Shown: positions 14,701 through 22,422 of the stretch, piece by piece
Layout of the letters: each line of letters begins with the position of its first letter
Numbering within the stretch: position 1 is the first letter of the stretch
Source of the DNA: an uncultured Gemmatimonadota bacterium
GTDB taxonomy: Bacteria; Gemmatimonadota; Gemmatimonadetes; Gemmatimonadales; Gemmatimonadaceae
Direction: 5' to 3'
DNA length: 22,596 nucleotides
Assembly (NCBI GenBank): GCA_946479895.1
Contig: CAMLHT010000027.1
Location: 1 to 22,596, forward strand
The notes under the pieces: generated by a model
Told to the model about the DNA's origin: nothing
Databases searched by the model: none
The model's input: only the letters and a program-made list of their open reading frames with translations
Program-made: the position numbers and the translations under genes

Positions 14701-15726
14701 GTGGCAAACACGACTGGGATCCCGGCTTCCAGTGACAGGCGGCCAGGCGAAAGCCTGAGGCCGGCACTGCGCGACTTTCCGATCATCAGGCTCCTGGCGT
14801 ATTACGCCGTGCTGGTGCTCGTGGCCGTCGCCCTGGCGCGGCTCGTTCCCGGCTTCCGCCAGGCTTTCTTCGCTCCGCTCGCCGAGGTCGTGGCCACGAA
14901 GAGCGACGCGGTGCTGCATCCCGAGGCGGCGGCGCCGGCGGCCCCGTGGCCGGGCATCTTCGGGCGCGGGCTCCTCGCGCTGACGGCAATGCTCGCCGCG
15001 CTGGCGGTCGCGCTACCCGTGGCCTGGACTCTCAAGCACACGAGGAAGCTGCGCTACGATCCGTCGCTCGTTCAGACCCTGATCGTCCTGCCGATCGTCG
15101 TCTGCGGAGTCGTGCTCGTGGTGCAGAACAGCCTCGCGCTCGCCTTCGCCCTCGCCGGTATCGTCGCCGGGGTGCGCTTCCGGCAGAAGCTCGACGAGCC
15201 CGAGCAGGCCGTCTACGTCCTTCTCGCGCTGGGCATCGGCCTCGCCACCGGGGTGCAGGCGCTGGATATCGCCCTCATCATGTCCCTGGTCTTCACCGTG
15301 GTGGTCCTGACGTTCTGGCGCTTCGACCTCGGCGACATCTTCTCGGGCGGCCGCGGCGCGCAGCTCGCGATCGGCGACCCACGGCTGCTGCGCGACCTGG
15401 CGATGGATCCGGCCACGGCGAGCGCCGAGCTGGACGCCGCGGTGAATGCCGGGTTGAAGCCCGAGGGGATCCTCGTCATCCGCGCCCCCAACCCCGACGA
15501 AGCGCGCCGCGCGATCGAGGTCGTCCTCGGCCGCATGGCGAAGCAGTGGCAGATGGGCGAGCCGGTTATCGATCCGTCGGGCGGACCGGCGCGCATCGAG
15601 ATCCCGCTCCAGCTCCGGGAGAAGCAGGATCCCTCCGAGCTGATCGCCGAGATCGAGGCACGCCTGCTCGAGCACATCACGGCGGCGGAATACATCCCGA
15701 TCGGTAACGCCGGTGACCTCGATTAA
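14701..15726 (+). CDS. DUF4956 membrane protein
   Basis: A 341-aa protein read from GTG 14701. An ATG at 14596 is in frame, but its 35 extra residues come from C-rich repeat DNA. Neither start has a Shine-Dalgarno. Membrane helices lie at about 28-49, 90-108, 124-142, 171-188 and 190-206. The region 143-186, with NSLALAFALAGIVAGVRFRQ followed by an acidic turn and ALGIGLATGV, matches the DUF4956 pattern. Residues about 207-341 form a soluble alpha/beta tail, probably cytoplasmic. DUF4956 proteins have no defined function but are, as I recall, commonly encoded next to VTC-type polyphosphate polymerase genes. Here the gene overlaps ppk1 by 14 nt, so cotranslation and a role in polyphosphate metabolism or membrane placement are reasonable inferences. 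Confidence 0.85.
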   Translation: MANTTGIPASSDRRPGESLRPALRDFPIIRLLAYYAVLVLVAVALARLVPGFRQAFFAPLAEVVATKSDAVLHPEAAAPAAPWPGIFGRGLLALTAMLAALAVALPVAWTLKHTRKLRYDPSLVQTLIVLPIVVCGVVLVVQNSLALAFALAGIVAGVRFRQKLDEPEQAVYVLLALGIGLATGVQALDIALIMSLVFTVVVLTFWRFDLGDIFSGGRGAQLAIGDPRLLRDLAMDPATASAELDAAVNAGLKPEGILVIRAPNPDEARRAIEVVLGRMAKQWQMGEPVIDPSGGPARIEIPLQLREKQDPSELIAEIEARLLEHITAAEYIPIGNAGDLD

Positions 15727-17746
15727 CGGCGCGCGACAGGTGGAGGAGCCGCCCCGCGACCGGAAGGCCGACCGGAAGCTCCTCCTCAACCCCGAGCTCT
15801 CGCGACTGTCCTTCAACGAGCGCATCATGGCGTTCGCCGAGGACGCGAGCGTCCCGCTGCTCGAGCGCGTGCGCTTTCTCGGCATGATGGGGGACCGGAT
15901 CGACGACTTCTTCATGAGTCGCGTCGCCCACTTCAAGGAAGCGCTCGCCGAGGGTGACACGGAGCTCACGCTCGACGGGCTCACGGCGGCCGAGCAGCTA
16001 GACGTGATCGCGCGCCGGGTGCGGAAGATCGAGGATCGGGCGGCCGGGCTGCTGGAGCGACTCCTCGGGGAGATCGGCCAGGAGGGAATCCACGTCGAGC
16101 GGTGGGCCTCGCTGTCGGAGGAGGACAGGGAGGTGATCCGCCGGGAGTTCGGCGAGCGCATCGCCACGCTGGTCAAGCCGCTGATCGCGGATCGCACCAT
16201 GCCGCACATCCGGAACCTGCGGCCGGCGCTCGCCGTCACCGGATGCGACCGCGACGGCGACGTCGATCGCCTCATGCTCATCGAGCTGCCGGGCGACCTC
16301 CCGCGCTTCCTGCCGCTCGAAGTCGGCAGGCGCTTCGTGCCGATGGAGGACGCCATCGCCGCCGCGCTTCCGACCCTCTATCCGGGCCTGTCGAATCCGG
16401 AGGCCTGGCTGTTCCGCGTGACGAGAAGCGCCCAGATGGATTTCGACGACGACCGCGGCAACGTGCTGCGGACCGTCGAGCGCGAAGTGGCGCGCCGTCC
16501 GTACCAGGAAGTGGTGCGGCTGGAGTGCGAGCGCGCGATGCCCGCCGCTGTCCGCGGCCGGCTGCTCGATGCGTTCCAGGCAGAGGGCAGTGGTCAGGCG
16601 CGCCTCGAGGAGCAGGACGTATACGACATCGGCCGGCTGCTCGACCTCGCGGCCTTGTCACAGATCGCGGACCTCGACCGGCCCGAGCTCAAGTACGGAC
16701 CGATCCAGGGTCGCGAGCGCGTGCGCGCCGAGCACGGGATGCTCGACCATGCGCGGCGCCGCGACCTGCTGCTCTACTTCCCGTACGATGACTTCGAGGC
16801 GTCGGTCGAGCGCTTCCTCCTCGAGGCGGCAAACGATCCGGACGTCGTGCGGGTGGCGATCACGCTCTATCGAACGAGCAGGGACTCCGCGATCATCGAA
16901 GCGCTCCGCGTGGCTCGCGCGAAAGGGAAGGAGGTCATCGCCGTCGTCGAGCTGAAGGCGAGCTTCGACGAGCAGGAGAACATCGCGTGGGCGCGCGAGC
17001 TCGGGAGCGGCGGGATTCGCGTGATCCTCTCGCCGGTCGAGATCAAGGTGCACGCGAAGATCGGGCTGATCGTCCGGCGGGAGGGCGGTGAGCTGCGTCG
17101 CGTCGCGTACGTCGGCACAGGCAACATGAACGCGTCCACGGCGCGGACGTACGTGGACTTCGGCCTCCTCACGGCCGACCCGGAGCTCACCCGCGAGGTG
17201 GCGAGCGTCTTCGACCTCATGACCGGGGACGCGAGCACGCCGGACTTCAGGCGCCTGCTCGTCGCGCCCTTCGAGATGCGCGAGCGCTTTCTCCAGATGA
17301 TCCACCGCGAGACGGAGCACGCGCGCGCGGGACGTCCGGCGGGGATCCGGCTGCACATCAACGGGCTCGGCGACCGCCGCTGCATCGAGGCGCTGTATCA
17401 GGCCTCGCAGGCCGGCGTGCGGATCGAGCTGATGGTGCGCGACCTCTGCGCGCTGCGTCCCGGTCTGCCGGGCGTCTCGGACAACATCAGCGTGGTGAGC
17501 GTGGTCGGCCGGCTGCTGCACCACGCGCGCATCTTCCATTTCCGCAACGGCGGCGACGACGAGTATTTCATCGGGTCCGCCGACTGGCGCCCGCGCAACT
17601 TCAACGAGCGCGTCGAGGTCGTCGTGCAGATCCGCCAGCGCGACCATCAGGCGGAGCTGGACGCCTTCCTCACGGAAACGCTCGGCGCCCGTCGCGCGTG
17701 GAGACTGACCGCCGAGGGAGAGTACGTCAAGCGAGCCGCGAGCTGA
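15713..17746 (+). CDS. ppk1: Polyphosphate kinase 1
   Basis: A 677-aa enzyme that polymerises the ATP gamma-phosphate into inorganic polyphosphate, reversibly. All PPK1 parts are present: the N domain with LNPELSRLSFNERIM (25-39), the head domain, and two phospholipase-D-like catalytic domains. H447 in EIKVHAKIGL aligns with the autophosphorylated histidine (E. coli H435), followed by GTGNMNASTARTYVDFGLLTADPE (468-491). H604 in GRLLHHARIFHF aligns with the second essential histidine (E. coli H592), and IGSADWRPRNFNERVEV (620-636) is the classic second-domain motif. The length is typical. The usual Trp after NPELS is Arg here (R31). It starts inside the DUF4956 gene (14-nt overlap). Its stop lies in a palindrome shared with the convergent operon. 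Confidence 0.97.
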   Translation: MTSINGARQVEEPPRDRKADRKLLLNPELSRLSFNERIMAFAEDASVPLLERVRFLGMMGDRIDDFFMSRVAHFKEALAEGDTELTLDGLTAAEQLDVIARRVRKIEDRAAGLLERLLGEIGQEGIHVERWASLSEEDREVIRREFGERIATLVKPLIADRTMPHIRNLRPALAVTGCDRDGDVDRLMLIELPGDLPRFLPLEVGRRFVPMEDAIAAALPTLYPGLSNPEAWLFRVTRSAQMDFDDDRGNVLRTVEREVARRPYQEVVRLECERAMPAAVRGRLLDAFQAEGSGQARLEEQDVYDIGRLLDLAALSQIADLDRPELKYGPIQGRERVRAEHGMLDHARRRDLLLYFPYDDFEASVERFLLEAANDPDVVRVAITLYRTSRDSAIIEALRVARAKGKEVIAVVELKASFDEQENIAWARELGSGGIRVILSPVEIKVHAKIGLIVRREGGELRRVAYVGTGNMNASTARTYVDFGLLTADPELTREVASVFDLMTGDASTPDFRRLLVAPFEMRERFLQMIHRETEHARAGRPAGIRLHINGLGDRRCIEALYQASQAGVRIELMVRDLCALRPGLPGVSDNISVVSVVGRLLHHARIFHFRNGGDDEYFIGSADWRPRNFNERVEVVVQIRQRDHQAELDAFLTETLGARRAWRLTAEGEYVKRAAS

Positions 17747-17763
17747 CTGGCCGGTCAGCTCGC
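17738..17763. terminator. 26-bp palindrome between convergent genes, probable bidirectional terminator
   Basis: GCGAGCTGACTGG followed by CCGGTCAGCTCGC forms a 13-bp stem with one mismatch and no loop bases. It spans the ppk1 stop codon and lies 8 nt from the end of the convergent outer-membrane protein gene. There is no T-tract, so a factor-dependent or structural terminator is more likely than a classical intrinsic one. Confidence 0.5.
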
Positions 17764-17770
17764 AGCTCGC

Positions 17771-18580
17771 TTACGGCAAGCGGACGTAGATGAAGGAGAT
17801 CCCGAACTGGATGCCGGTGCCGCGGCGGAAGATCCGCTGGAGGCCGACGTTGACGTCGAGGCCGCGGCTCCAGAGCTGCTGCACTCCCAGACCGTAGCCC
17901 AGCACGAAGCTCGCGGCGCTCGGCTGGTCGCTCCGGCGGAAGCATCCCACGTCCCACGCGATGCCGGGCGAGAGGAACGTCACGACCCGCACGCGCTGGA
18001 GCATGGAGATCGACACGGGAGCGCCGACGTCGACGGTGCACGCCGCGTCGAGGGCCCGGACGTCGGGCGCGTAGCCCACGCCGACTTCGGCGCCGAACGT
18101 CGTCGTCGCGTTGTGGTCGAGGGCGGCGGCGATCGTCGGGCCGCCGGACATCAGGCCGGCCCGGGCCCGCGCCCCGAAGAGGAAGTGGTTCGCGCAGTCC
18201 GTGTCCGTCGAGCCGCACTGCGGGACCTGATAGCCGGCGGTGACGCCGACCACCGAGCCGCCCTGCCACTGGAGGTCGAGCCCCGCCGCGATCGCGCGCA
18301 CGTCCGGCGTGTCCTCGCGACGGTGGCGCCCCGCCTGGAGGCGGAATGCCCAGTAGTTGCGGTCGCGGCTGGCGGGCATCGGCATCGCGACGGGCGGCAG
18401 TCCGCCGATCGGTGTCGCAAGGAGGCGCCGCAGGTGCAGCTCACCCGGCTCGGTCGGCGTCTGCGCCGCCGCCATTCCCGATAGGGAGATGAACACCAGG
18501 AACGTCATCGCGAGCGAAGCGAGGGACGAGCTCCCACCTTCGCTTCGGTCAGGATGACGACGCGAGAGAAAGGCCTTCAT
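17771..18580 (-). CDS. Putative small outer-membrane beta-barrel protein
   Basis: A 269-aa protein with no family I can name. The mature part (after about residue 40) is made of alternating amphipathic strands rich in Gly and aromatics, such as YWAFRLQAGR, SVVGVTAGYQV, HFLFGARARAGL, TFGAEVGVGYA, SFVLGYGLGVQQLW, LDVNVGLQRIF and GIQFGISFIYV. This fits a porin-like or OmpA-like barrel. Four Cys (CGSTDTDC, ACTV, GCFR) may form disulfides. The N-terminus is odd: residues 7-25 are encoded by a REP-like palindrome, and a normal signal peptide (MTFLVFISLSGMAAAQ) begins only at residue 25 (ATG 18508). Either start may be used. The upper ATG overlaps the phosphoesterase stop in ATGA, making it the last gene of a three-gene operon. 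Confidence 0.7.
   Translation of the reverse strand: MKAFLSRRHPDRSEGGSSSLASLAMTFLVFISLSGMAAAQTPTEPGELHLRRLLATPIGGLPPVAMPMPASRDRNYWAFRLQAGRHRREDTPDVRAIAAGLDLQWQGGSVVGVTAGYQVPQCGSTDTDCANHFLFGARARAGLMSGGPTIAAALDHNATTTFGAEVGVGYAPDVRALDAACTVDVGAPVSISMLQRVRVVTFLSPGIAWDVGCFRRSDQPSAASFVLGYGLGVQQLWSRGLDVNVGLQRIFRRGTGIQFGISFIYVRLP
18504..18558. repeat. REP-like imperfect palindrome inside the start of a coding region
   Basis: The ends are GTCATC (18504-18509) and GGATGAC (18552-18558). The arms GCGAGCGAAGCGAGGGA and, read on the other strand, CTGACCGAAGCGAAGGTGG are similar inverted copies around a short GAGCTC centre. On the coding strand it translates as RHPDRSEGG...SLASLAMT. From memory, this family of CATCCTGA-CGAAGCGAAGG palindromes is dispersed in many bacterial genomes and often yields spurious RHPERSEG peptides. 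Here it sits in a real gene. Confidence 0.75.
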
Positions 18581-19665
18581 CGCGGCTCCAGCCAGCGGGT
18601 GAATACCAGGCCGCCCTGGCCCGTGCGCTCGTACTCGTAGACGCTCAGCAGCACGCCCTTGTCGCGCAGGATGTCGAGCCGCATGAAGCCGGGGCGGTGC
18701 TGCGCGGTGAACCGGCTTTCCCGCAGCCGGACCGCGCACGACACCTTCGACGCCGATCCCGCGCCGCTCACGAGCAGGTTCCGCACGTTGGGCGTCCCCC
18801 GCAGCACCTGCAGGTTGTGATCGTGTCCGGCGACGTAGGCGATTGGCGGCTGGCCGGCGAAGGCGGCCTCGAGGGAGTCCCGGAAGGTGCGGTTCAGTCG
18901 CGACACGATGTCCTGGCTGCGGTTGCCGAGCCGGCGGAAGGGGCCGGTGACGCCGCAGTAGGCGCCGTGCTCACCGCCCGTCATCATCGGATGATGCCCA
19001 CCGACGACGACCACGCGGCCGGGGATCTCGTTCCACTGGCGTATCTGCCCGCGTACTGCCGCGGTGACTTCGCCGATGCGAGTCGGGCAATGTGTCGCGC
19101 TGTCCTGGACGATGTACTCGTGCAGCCACCACTGCGTGTCGAGCGAGATGAAGCGCAGCCGCCCGAAGTCCATCGACACGGGACCCGGGCAGCCGTTGCC
19201 GGGAAGCATCCGGACGTCGCGTCCGGCGGCGAGCGACCGGATGGTCTCTTCCTCCAGCCGGATCGCGTAGAGCCCGAAAGCCTTGCTGTCGGCCCAGTCA
19301 TGATTGCCGGGCAGGAACACGCCGCGCGCGCCCGGCGGCACGGCGAGCACCTGCGCCGCAAGTCGGCGTCGCGCATCGGCCCATTCGGCCGCGCCTTCGC
19401 GCGGCATGCCTTCCGGATACACGTTGTCACCGAGGAAGACGATGACGCTCCGCTCTGGCGCGACCGAAGCCAGCGCGGTCAGCGGCTCGAGGGGCGGGCC
19501 GATGTCGCGCGGATTCTGCTCGCCGGCATCGCCGATGAGAAAGACCGACGTCTCGATCTCGGCCGGTTCGGGCTGCGCGGGAGGCAGCACGGCTCGACAA
19601 CCAGCCAGGCCGGCGAGGAGCAGCGCGAGCGAATGTCGTGAGATGCGAGGAGTCGTGCGCGCCAC
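18577..19665 (-). CDS. Calcineurin-like metallophosphoesterase lipoprotein
   Basis: A 362-aa exported phosphoesterase with a lipobox (LAGC, C23), so it is anchored to a membrane on the periplasmic side or at the surface. The binuclear metal motifs are complete and in order: GDAG (D46), GDNVYP (D80, N81), GNHDW (120-124), the GHHP histidines (H224, H225) and GHDH (280-283). These define an acid phosphatase/phosphodiesterase of the metallophosphoesterase superfamily; the substrate is unknown. The start is GTG and follows the TAG of the kinase-like/Omp85 gene with no spacer. The preceding bases are pyrimidine-rich with no ribosome site, so translation probably depends on reinitiation. Its stop overlaps the next start in ATGA. 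In Bacteroidota a similar phosphoesterase is, as I recall, fused to the upstream protein type. Confidence 0.93.
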   Translation of the reverse strand: MARTTPRISRHSLALLLAGLAGCRAVLPPAQPEPAEIETSVFLIGDAGEQNPRDIGPPLEPLTALASVAPERSVIVFLGDNVYPEGMPREGAAEWADARRRLAAQVLAVPPGARGVFLPGNHDWADSKAFGLYAIRLEEETIRSLAAGRDVRMLPGNGCPGPVSMDFGRLRFISLDTQWWLHEYIVQDSATHCPTRIGEVTAAVRGQIRQWNEIPGRVVVVGGHHPMMTGGEHGAYCGVTGPFRRLGNRSQDIVSRLNRTFRDSLEAAFAGQPPIAYVAGHDHNLQVLRGTPNVRNLLVSGAGSASKVSCAVRLRESRFTAQHRPGFMRLDILRDKGVLLSVYEYERTGQGGLVFTRWLEPR

Positions 19666-22422
19666 CTAGAAGGGGAGGCCGGTAGTGAAATAGAAGCGAT
19701 GGTGCTCGCCGTGGGCCCAGGTCAGGGTCACGGCACGGCCCAGTGCGGCAAACCAGATGCCGCCGCCCGCGCTCGTGTGCCAGCCCCCGTCGCTTTGCCC
19801 GTCGAGCCACACCCGGCCTGCATCGGCGAGCGCGATGAGGCCGACGTCCGACCGTATCAGGAAGTTGAGCGCACCGATGGGCATGCGCACCTCGGCCGAT
19901 GCGTTCGCCGCACGTTCGCCGGCGAAGCGGCGGGAGCGATATCCCCGGAGGCTCGACGAGCCGCCGACGGTGGCCGCGTAGGCCGCCGGAAAGTCGCCCG
20001 AGGCGAGCGCGCCGCCGGCGCGCAACGCGAGGTGCGTCTCCTTCCATCCGAGCGGGAGGTAGGTGGCCACCGAGCCGACGGCGGTGCCGAACGACGGCTG
20101 GTCTACGCCGACCGGATAAGCCCCGAGCTTTCCGCGAACGCGCCAGCCCGACGTCGGGACGGGATCGCGGTCGGTGCCATCGAGGTCGAGGCCGAGTCCG
20201 AGGCCGGCGATCATCGACTTGTCGGCGCCACGGATGCCCGGGCCCTCGAGCGGCGAGCCCATTTCGGCCTGTGGATCGGTCCAGGTGACGACCGGTCCGG
20301 CCTTGATGCGTCCGACGACCGCGCGCCGGCCGGAGGTCGTGTCCTTCGCCTCGCTCGGGCCCGTCGTGTTCTCGAAGTCGTGGAGGATGGCGCCCTTCGA
20401 CTCGCGGCGGCGCCAGCCGACCTCCCAGGTCAGGGCGGGCTCGATCGACACGACGTTCTGCCGAACGAGAGACAGGTCGCCGCCGATGTCCGGCGTCTGG
20501 TTGCCGTAGCCGTAGAAGCGGAAGGCCTCGTATTGCGTCGCTCGCGCGGCGAGCGCGGCGCCGAGTGGCGAATTCTCGAATCGGTAGTCAGCGTCGGCGG
20601 TCAGGCCGAGGCGTCCGTTGCCCATGCCGACGAGCAGCGCGGCGCCGGCGCGCCAGCGATAGGGAAGCCGGCGGAATCCATACTGCGTCACGCGCGGGCC
20701 CGCGCCGACCACGAGTCCGGCGCCTTCGGCATACCGAACGACCGGCCCCCATCCGCGCCGCTGTCCCCAGTCCGGCCGCCATGCGCCGCCGATGGTGAAG
20801 CCGGTCACCTCTTCGGGCGGCGTCCACGAGCGCTGGTCGACGTGGGTGTCGCGCGAGCCGACGAAGCGATTATCGCCGTCGGAATCGTAGAGATAGGTTC
20901 CTCCGCCGCCCGCGGAGTCGGCGAGGACGTCGTCGTCCTTTCCGCCGATCACGCGGACGACGATCGCATCGTCGTTCGTCCCGCGCACGATGGCCGTGTC
21001 GCTGCCCGCGCCGAGGTACACGCGGATCTCCTTCGTCTCCGCCGGCACGAAGGTGCGGCGATAGAACGGCTCGGCCGGACTCTCGACCTCGCCGTTCATG
21101 GTGCGCGTCGCGCCACCGAATGGAGCCGGCGCATCGGCCGCCGCGGCGACGATCGTCGGCCGGGGCCCGACGCGCGGGACGGTGACGGTCACGCTGCCGT
21201 TCGGGTGCCGGACGATCTCGACGCGCTCGTCGTCGGCGGTGAGGTGAATGTCGGGCTCACCGGCGAGCTCCGCGTAGAAGCGCATGGCGGCGTCGGCGAG
21301 TCCGTTGCGCCTGGCGACGAGCGCGGAGCGCAGGCGGTCGACCGTCGGCGCCTGTTGCTCCTGCCACTCGCGCGGCAATCCTGCGAGCGCGTCGTCGATC
21401 ACGCTGTCGGTGACGGCTGCCTGGACGCGGTGCGCGACGTCGGCGAAGTCCCGCGCCGTGAGCCGCTGGAGCAGCCGGCGGTCGAACGCGTACGACGCGT
21501 GCGTCAGCCCGCGCAGGTCGTAGTGGGCGTCGAACGTCGTGAACTTGGGATAGATCCGCCGGACGATCAGCGTGTTCAGGAGCCCGCTGCCGTTGGTGAA
21601 GGCGCGATCGCGGTCTCGGGCGATCGGCCGCCAGCGGTAATCGCCCTTCACGCCGAAGCGCGCCCAGTCGTAGTTGTCGGGCGTCCGGTCGGTGTCGTTG
21701 ATCAGGAAGTCGATCAGGCGCGCGGCGAGGAACTCCCGCTCGTCCAGGCGGTGCGCATGGCCCTTCTCGAGATCCTCGAAGAAGTCCTTTGTGTCCTTGA
21801 TGGCTGCCGAGCCGGCGAAGCCCGGCTTGTCGTCCGGCGCTTCCTTGCCCTTGAGCTCGACGGTGCCAAGCATTCCCGCGAACGTCTCGCGATACTTGCC
21901 GAGGGCCGGGTCGTCGGGCATGACGTAGAGATCGGCGCCGACGTGCAGGCCGCCGACGGCGGCGACGAAGGGCGGCACGATCAGCGGCGCGGCGGGGAAG
22001 AGATTGCCGGTCTGGTCCTGGATGAGGTCACCGAGGACGGTGCCGGCGAGCGCCCGAGGCAGGCGCAGGTACGGATACTTGTCGACGGACCGGAAGCGAT
22101 ACTCCTTCCAGCCGTTCTTCTCGGTCAGGTGCAGCGTGATGGTCTGGAATCCGCCGCCGCGCTTGTCGATCCGGAGGCCGCCGGCGAAGGTGTCGAGGTC
22201 GAACAGCGGCGCCGATACCGGGGTGATCCACAGGTCGCGCCAGCCGTTGCCGAGGATCGCGCGCCCGAGCGAGCCTGTTCCGTACGATGGGCCGGGGACG
22301 ATCCTCACCACGCCGGGCGCGACCGTATCACCGGGCGGATGGTGAATCACCTGAGCCGCGCTGCCTGATGCTGCCGCTGCGATCAAAACGGACACAACTG
22401 CGAAATCCCGGAGAATCGTCAT
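19666..22422 (-). CDS. Kinase-like domain fused to Omp85-type outer-membrane barrel
   Basis: A 918-aa protein from ATG 22422; a TTG 45 nt upstream was rejected because the signal peptide (MTILRDFAVVSVLIAAAASGSAAQ) begins at this ATG. An N-terminal beta segment is followed by a region (about 100-330) with an atypical-kinase look: YRFRSVDK (K115 as a possible nucleotide lysine), LGDLIQDQTG, a MPDDPALGKYRETFAGMLGT stretch, LIDFLINDTDRTPDNYDW (D245, R246, D249, N250 as catalytic loop) and PIARDRDRAF (D270, D272 as metal ligands). Residues about 463-525 are Asp/Gly-rich beta strands. The rest (about 540-918) is a barrel with the Omp85 hallmark LRGYRSRRFAGE (825-836) and a last strand ending in F. 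Kinase activity is unproven; HipA/Fam20/CotH-like folds are my comparison. Confidence 0.8.
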   Translation of the reverse strand: MTILRDFAVVSVLIAAAASGSAAQVIHHPPGDTVAPGVVRIVPGPSYGTGSLGRAILGNGWRDLWITPVSAPLFDLDTFAGGLRIDKRGGGFQTITLHLTEKNGWKEYRFRSVDKYPYLRLPRALAGTVLGDLIQDQTGNLFPAAPLIVPPFVAAVGGLHVGADLYVMPDDPALGKYRETFAGMLGTVELKGKEAPDDKPGFAGSAAIKDTKDFFEDLEKGHAHRLDEREFLAARLIDFLINDTDRTPDNYDWARFGVKGDYRWRPIARDRDRAFTNGSGLLNTLIVRRIYPKFTTFDAHYDLRGLTHASYAFDRRLLQRLTARDFADVAHRVQAAVTDSVIDDALAGLPREWQEQQAPTVDRLRSALVARRNGLADAAMRFYAELAGEPDIHLTADDERVEIVRHPNGSVTVTVPRVGPRPTIVAAAADAPAPFGGATRTMNGEVESPAEPFYRRTFVPAETKEIRVYLGAGSDTAIVRGTNDDAIVVRVIGGKDDDVLADSAGGGGTYLYDSDGDNRFVGSRDTHVDQRSWTPPEEVTGFTIGGAWRPDWGQRRGWGPVVRYAEGAGLVVGAGPRVTQYGFRRLPYRWRAGAALLVGMGNGRLGLTADADYRFENSPLGAALAARATQYEAFRFYGYGNQTPDIGGDLSLVRQNVVSIEPALTWEVGWRRRESKGAILHDFENTTGPSEAKDTTSGRRAVVGRIKAGPVVTWTDPQAEMGSPLEGPGIRGADKSMIAGLGLGLDLDGTDRDPVPTSGWRVRGKLGAYPVGVDQPSFGTAVGSVATYLPLGWKETHLALRAGGALASGDFPAAYAATVGGSSSLRGYRSRRFAGERAANASAEVRMPIGALNFLIRSDVGLIALADAGRVWLDGQSDGGWHTSAGGGIWFAALGRAVTLTWAHGEHHRFYFTTGLPF

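Noticed and set aside
14036..14758. 240-aa plus-strand open frame over the same repeats
   Set aside because: Arg/Ala/Gly low-complexity product made by out-of-frame repeats; it competes with the better-supported DUF4956 gene.
14004..14786. 260-aa open frame on the minus strand across the repeat region
   Set aside because: Its sequence is produced by the 23-bp array, the inverted repeats and GC bias, and it overlaps the DUF4956 N-terminus; no domain or start signal is seen.
19699..22368. 889-aa open frame antisense to the kinase-like/Omp85 gene
   Set aside because: Shadow frame of a high-GC gene: its composition is Arg/Ala/Gly/Val-biased without domains, while the opposite strand has a signal peptide and clear motifs.
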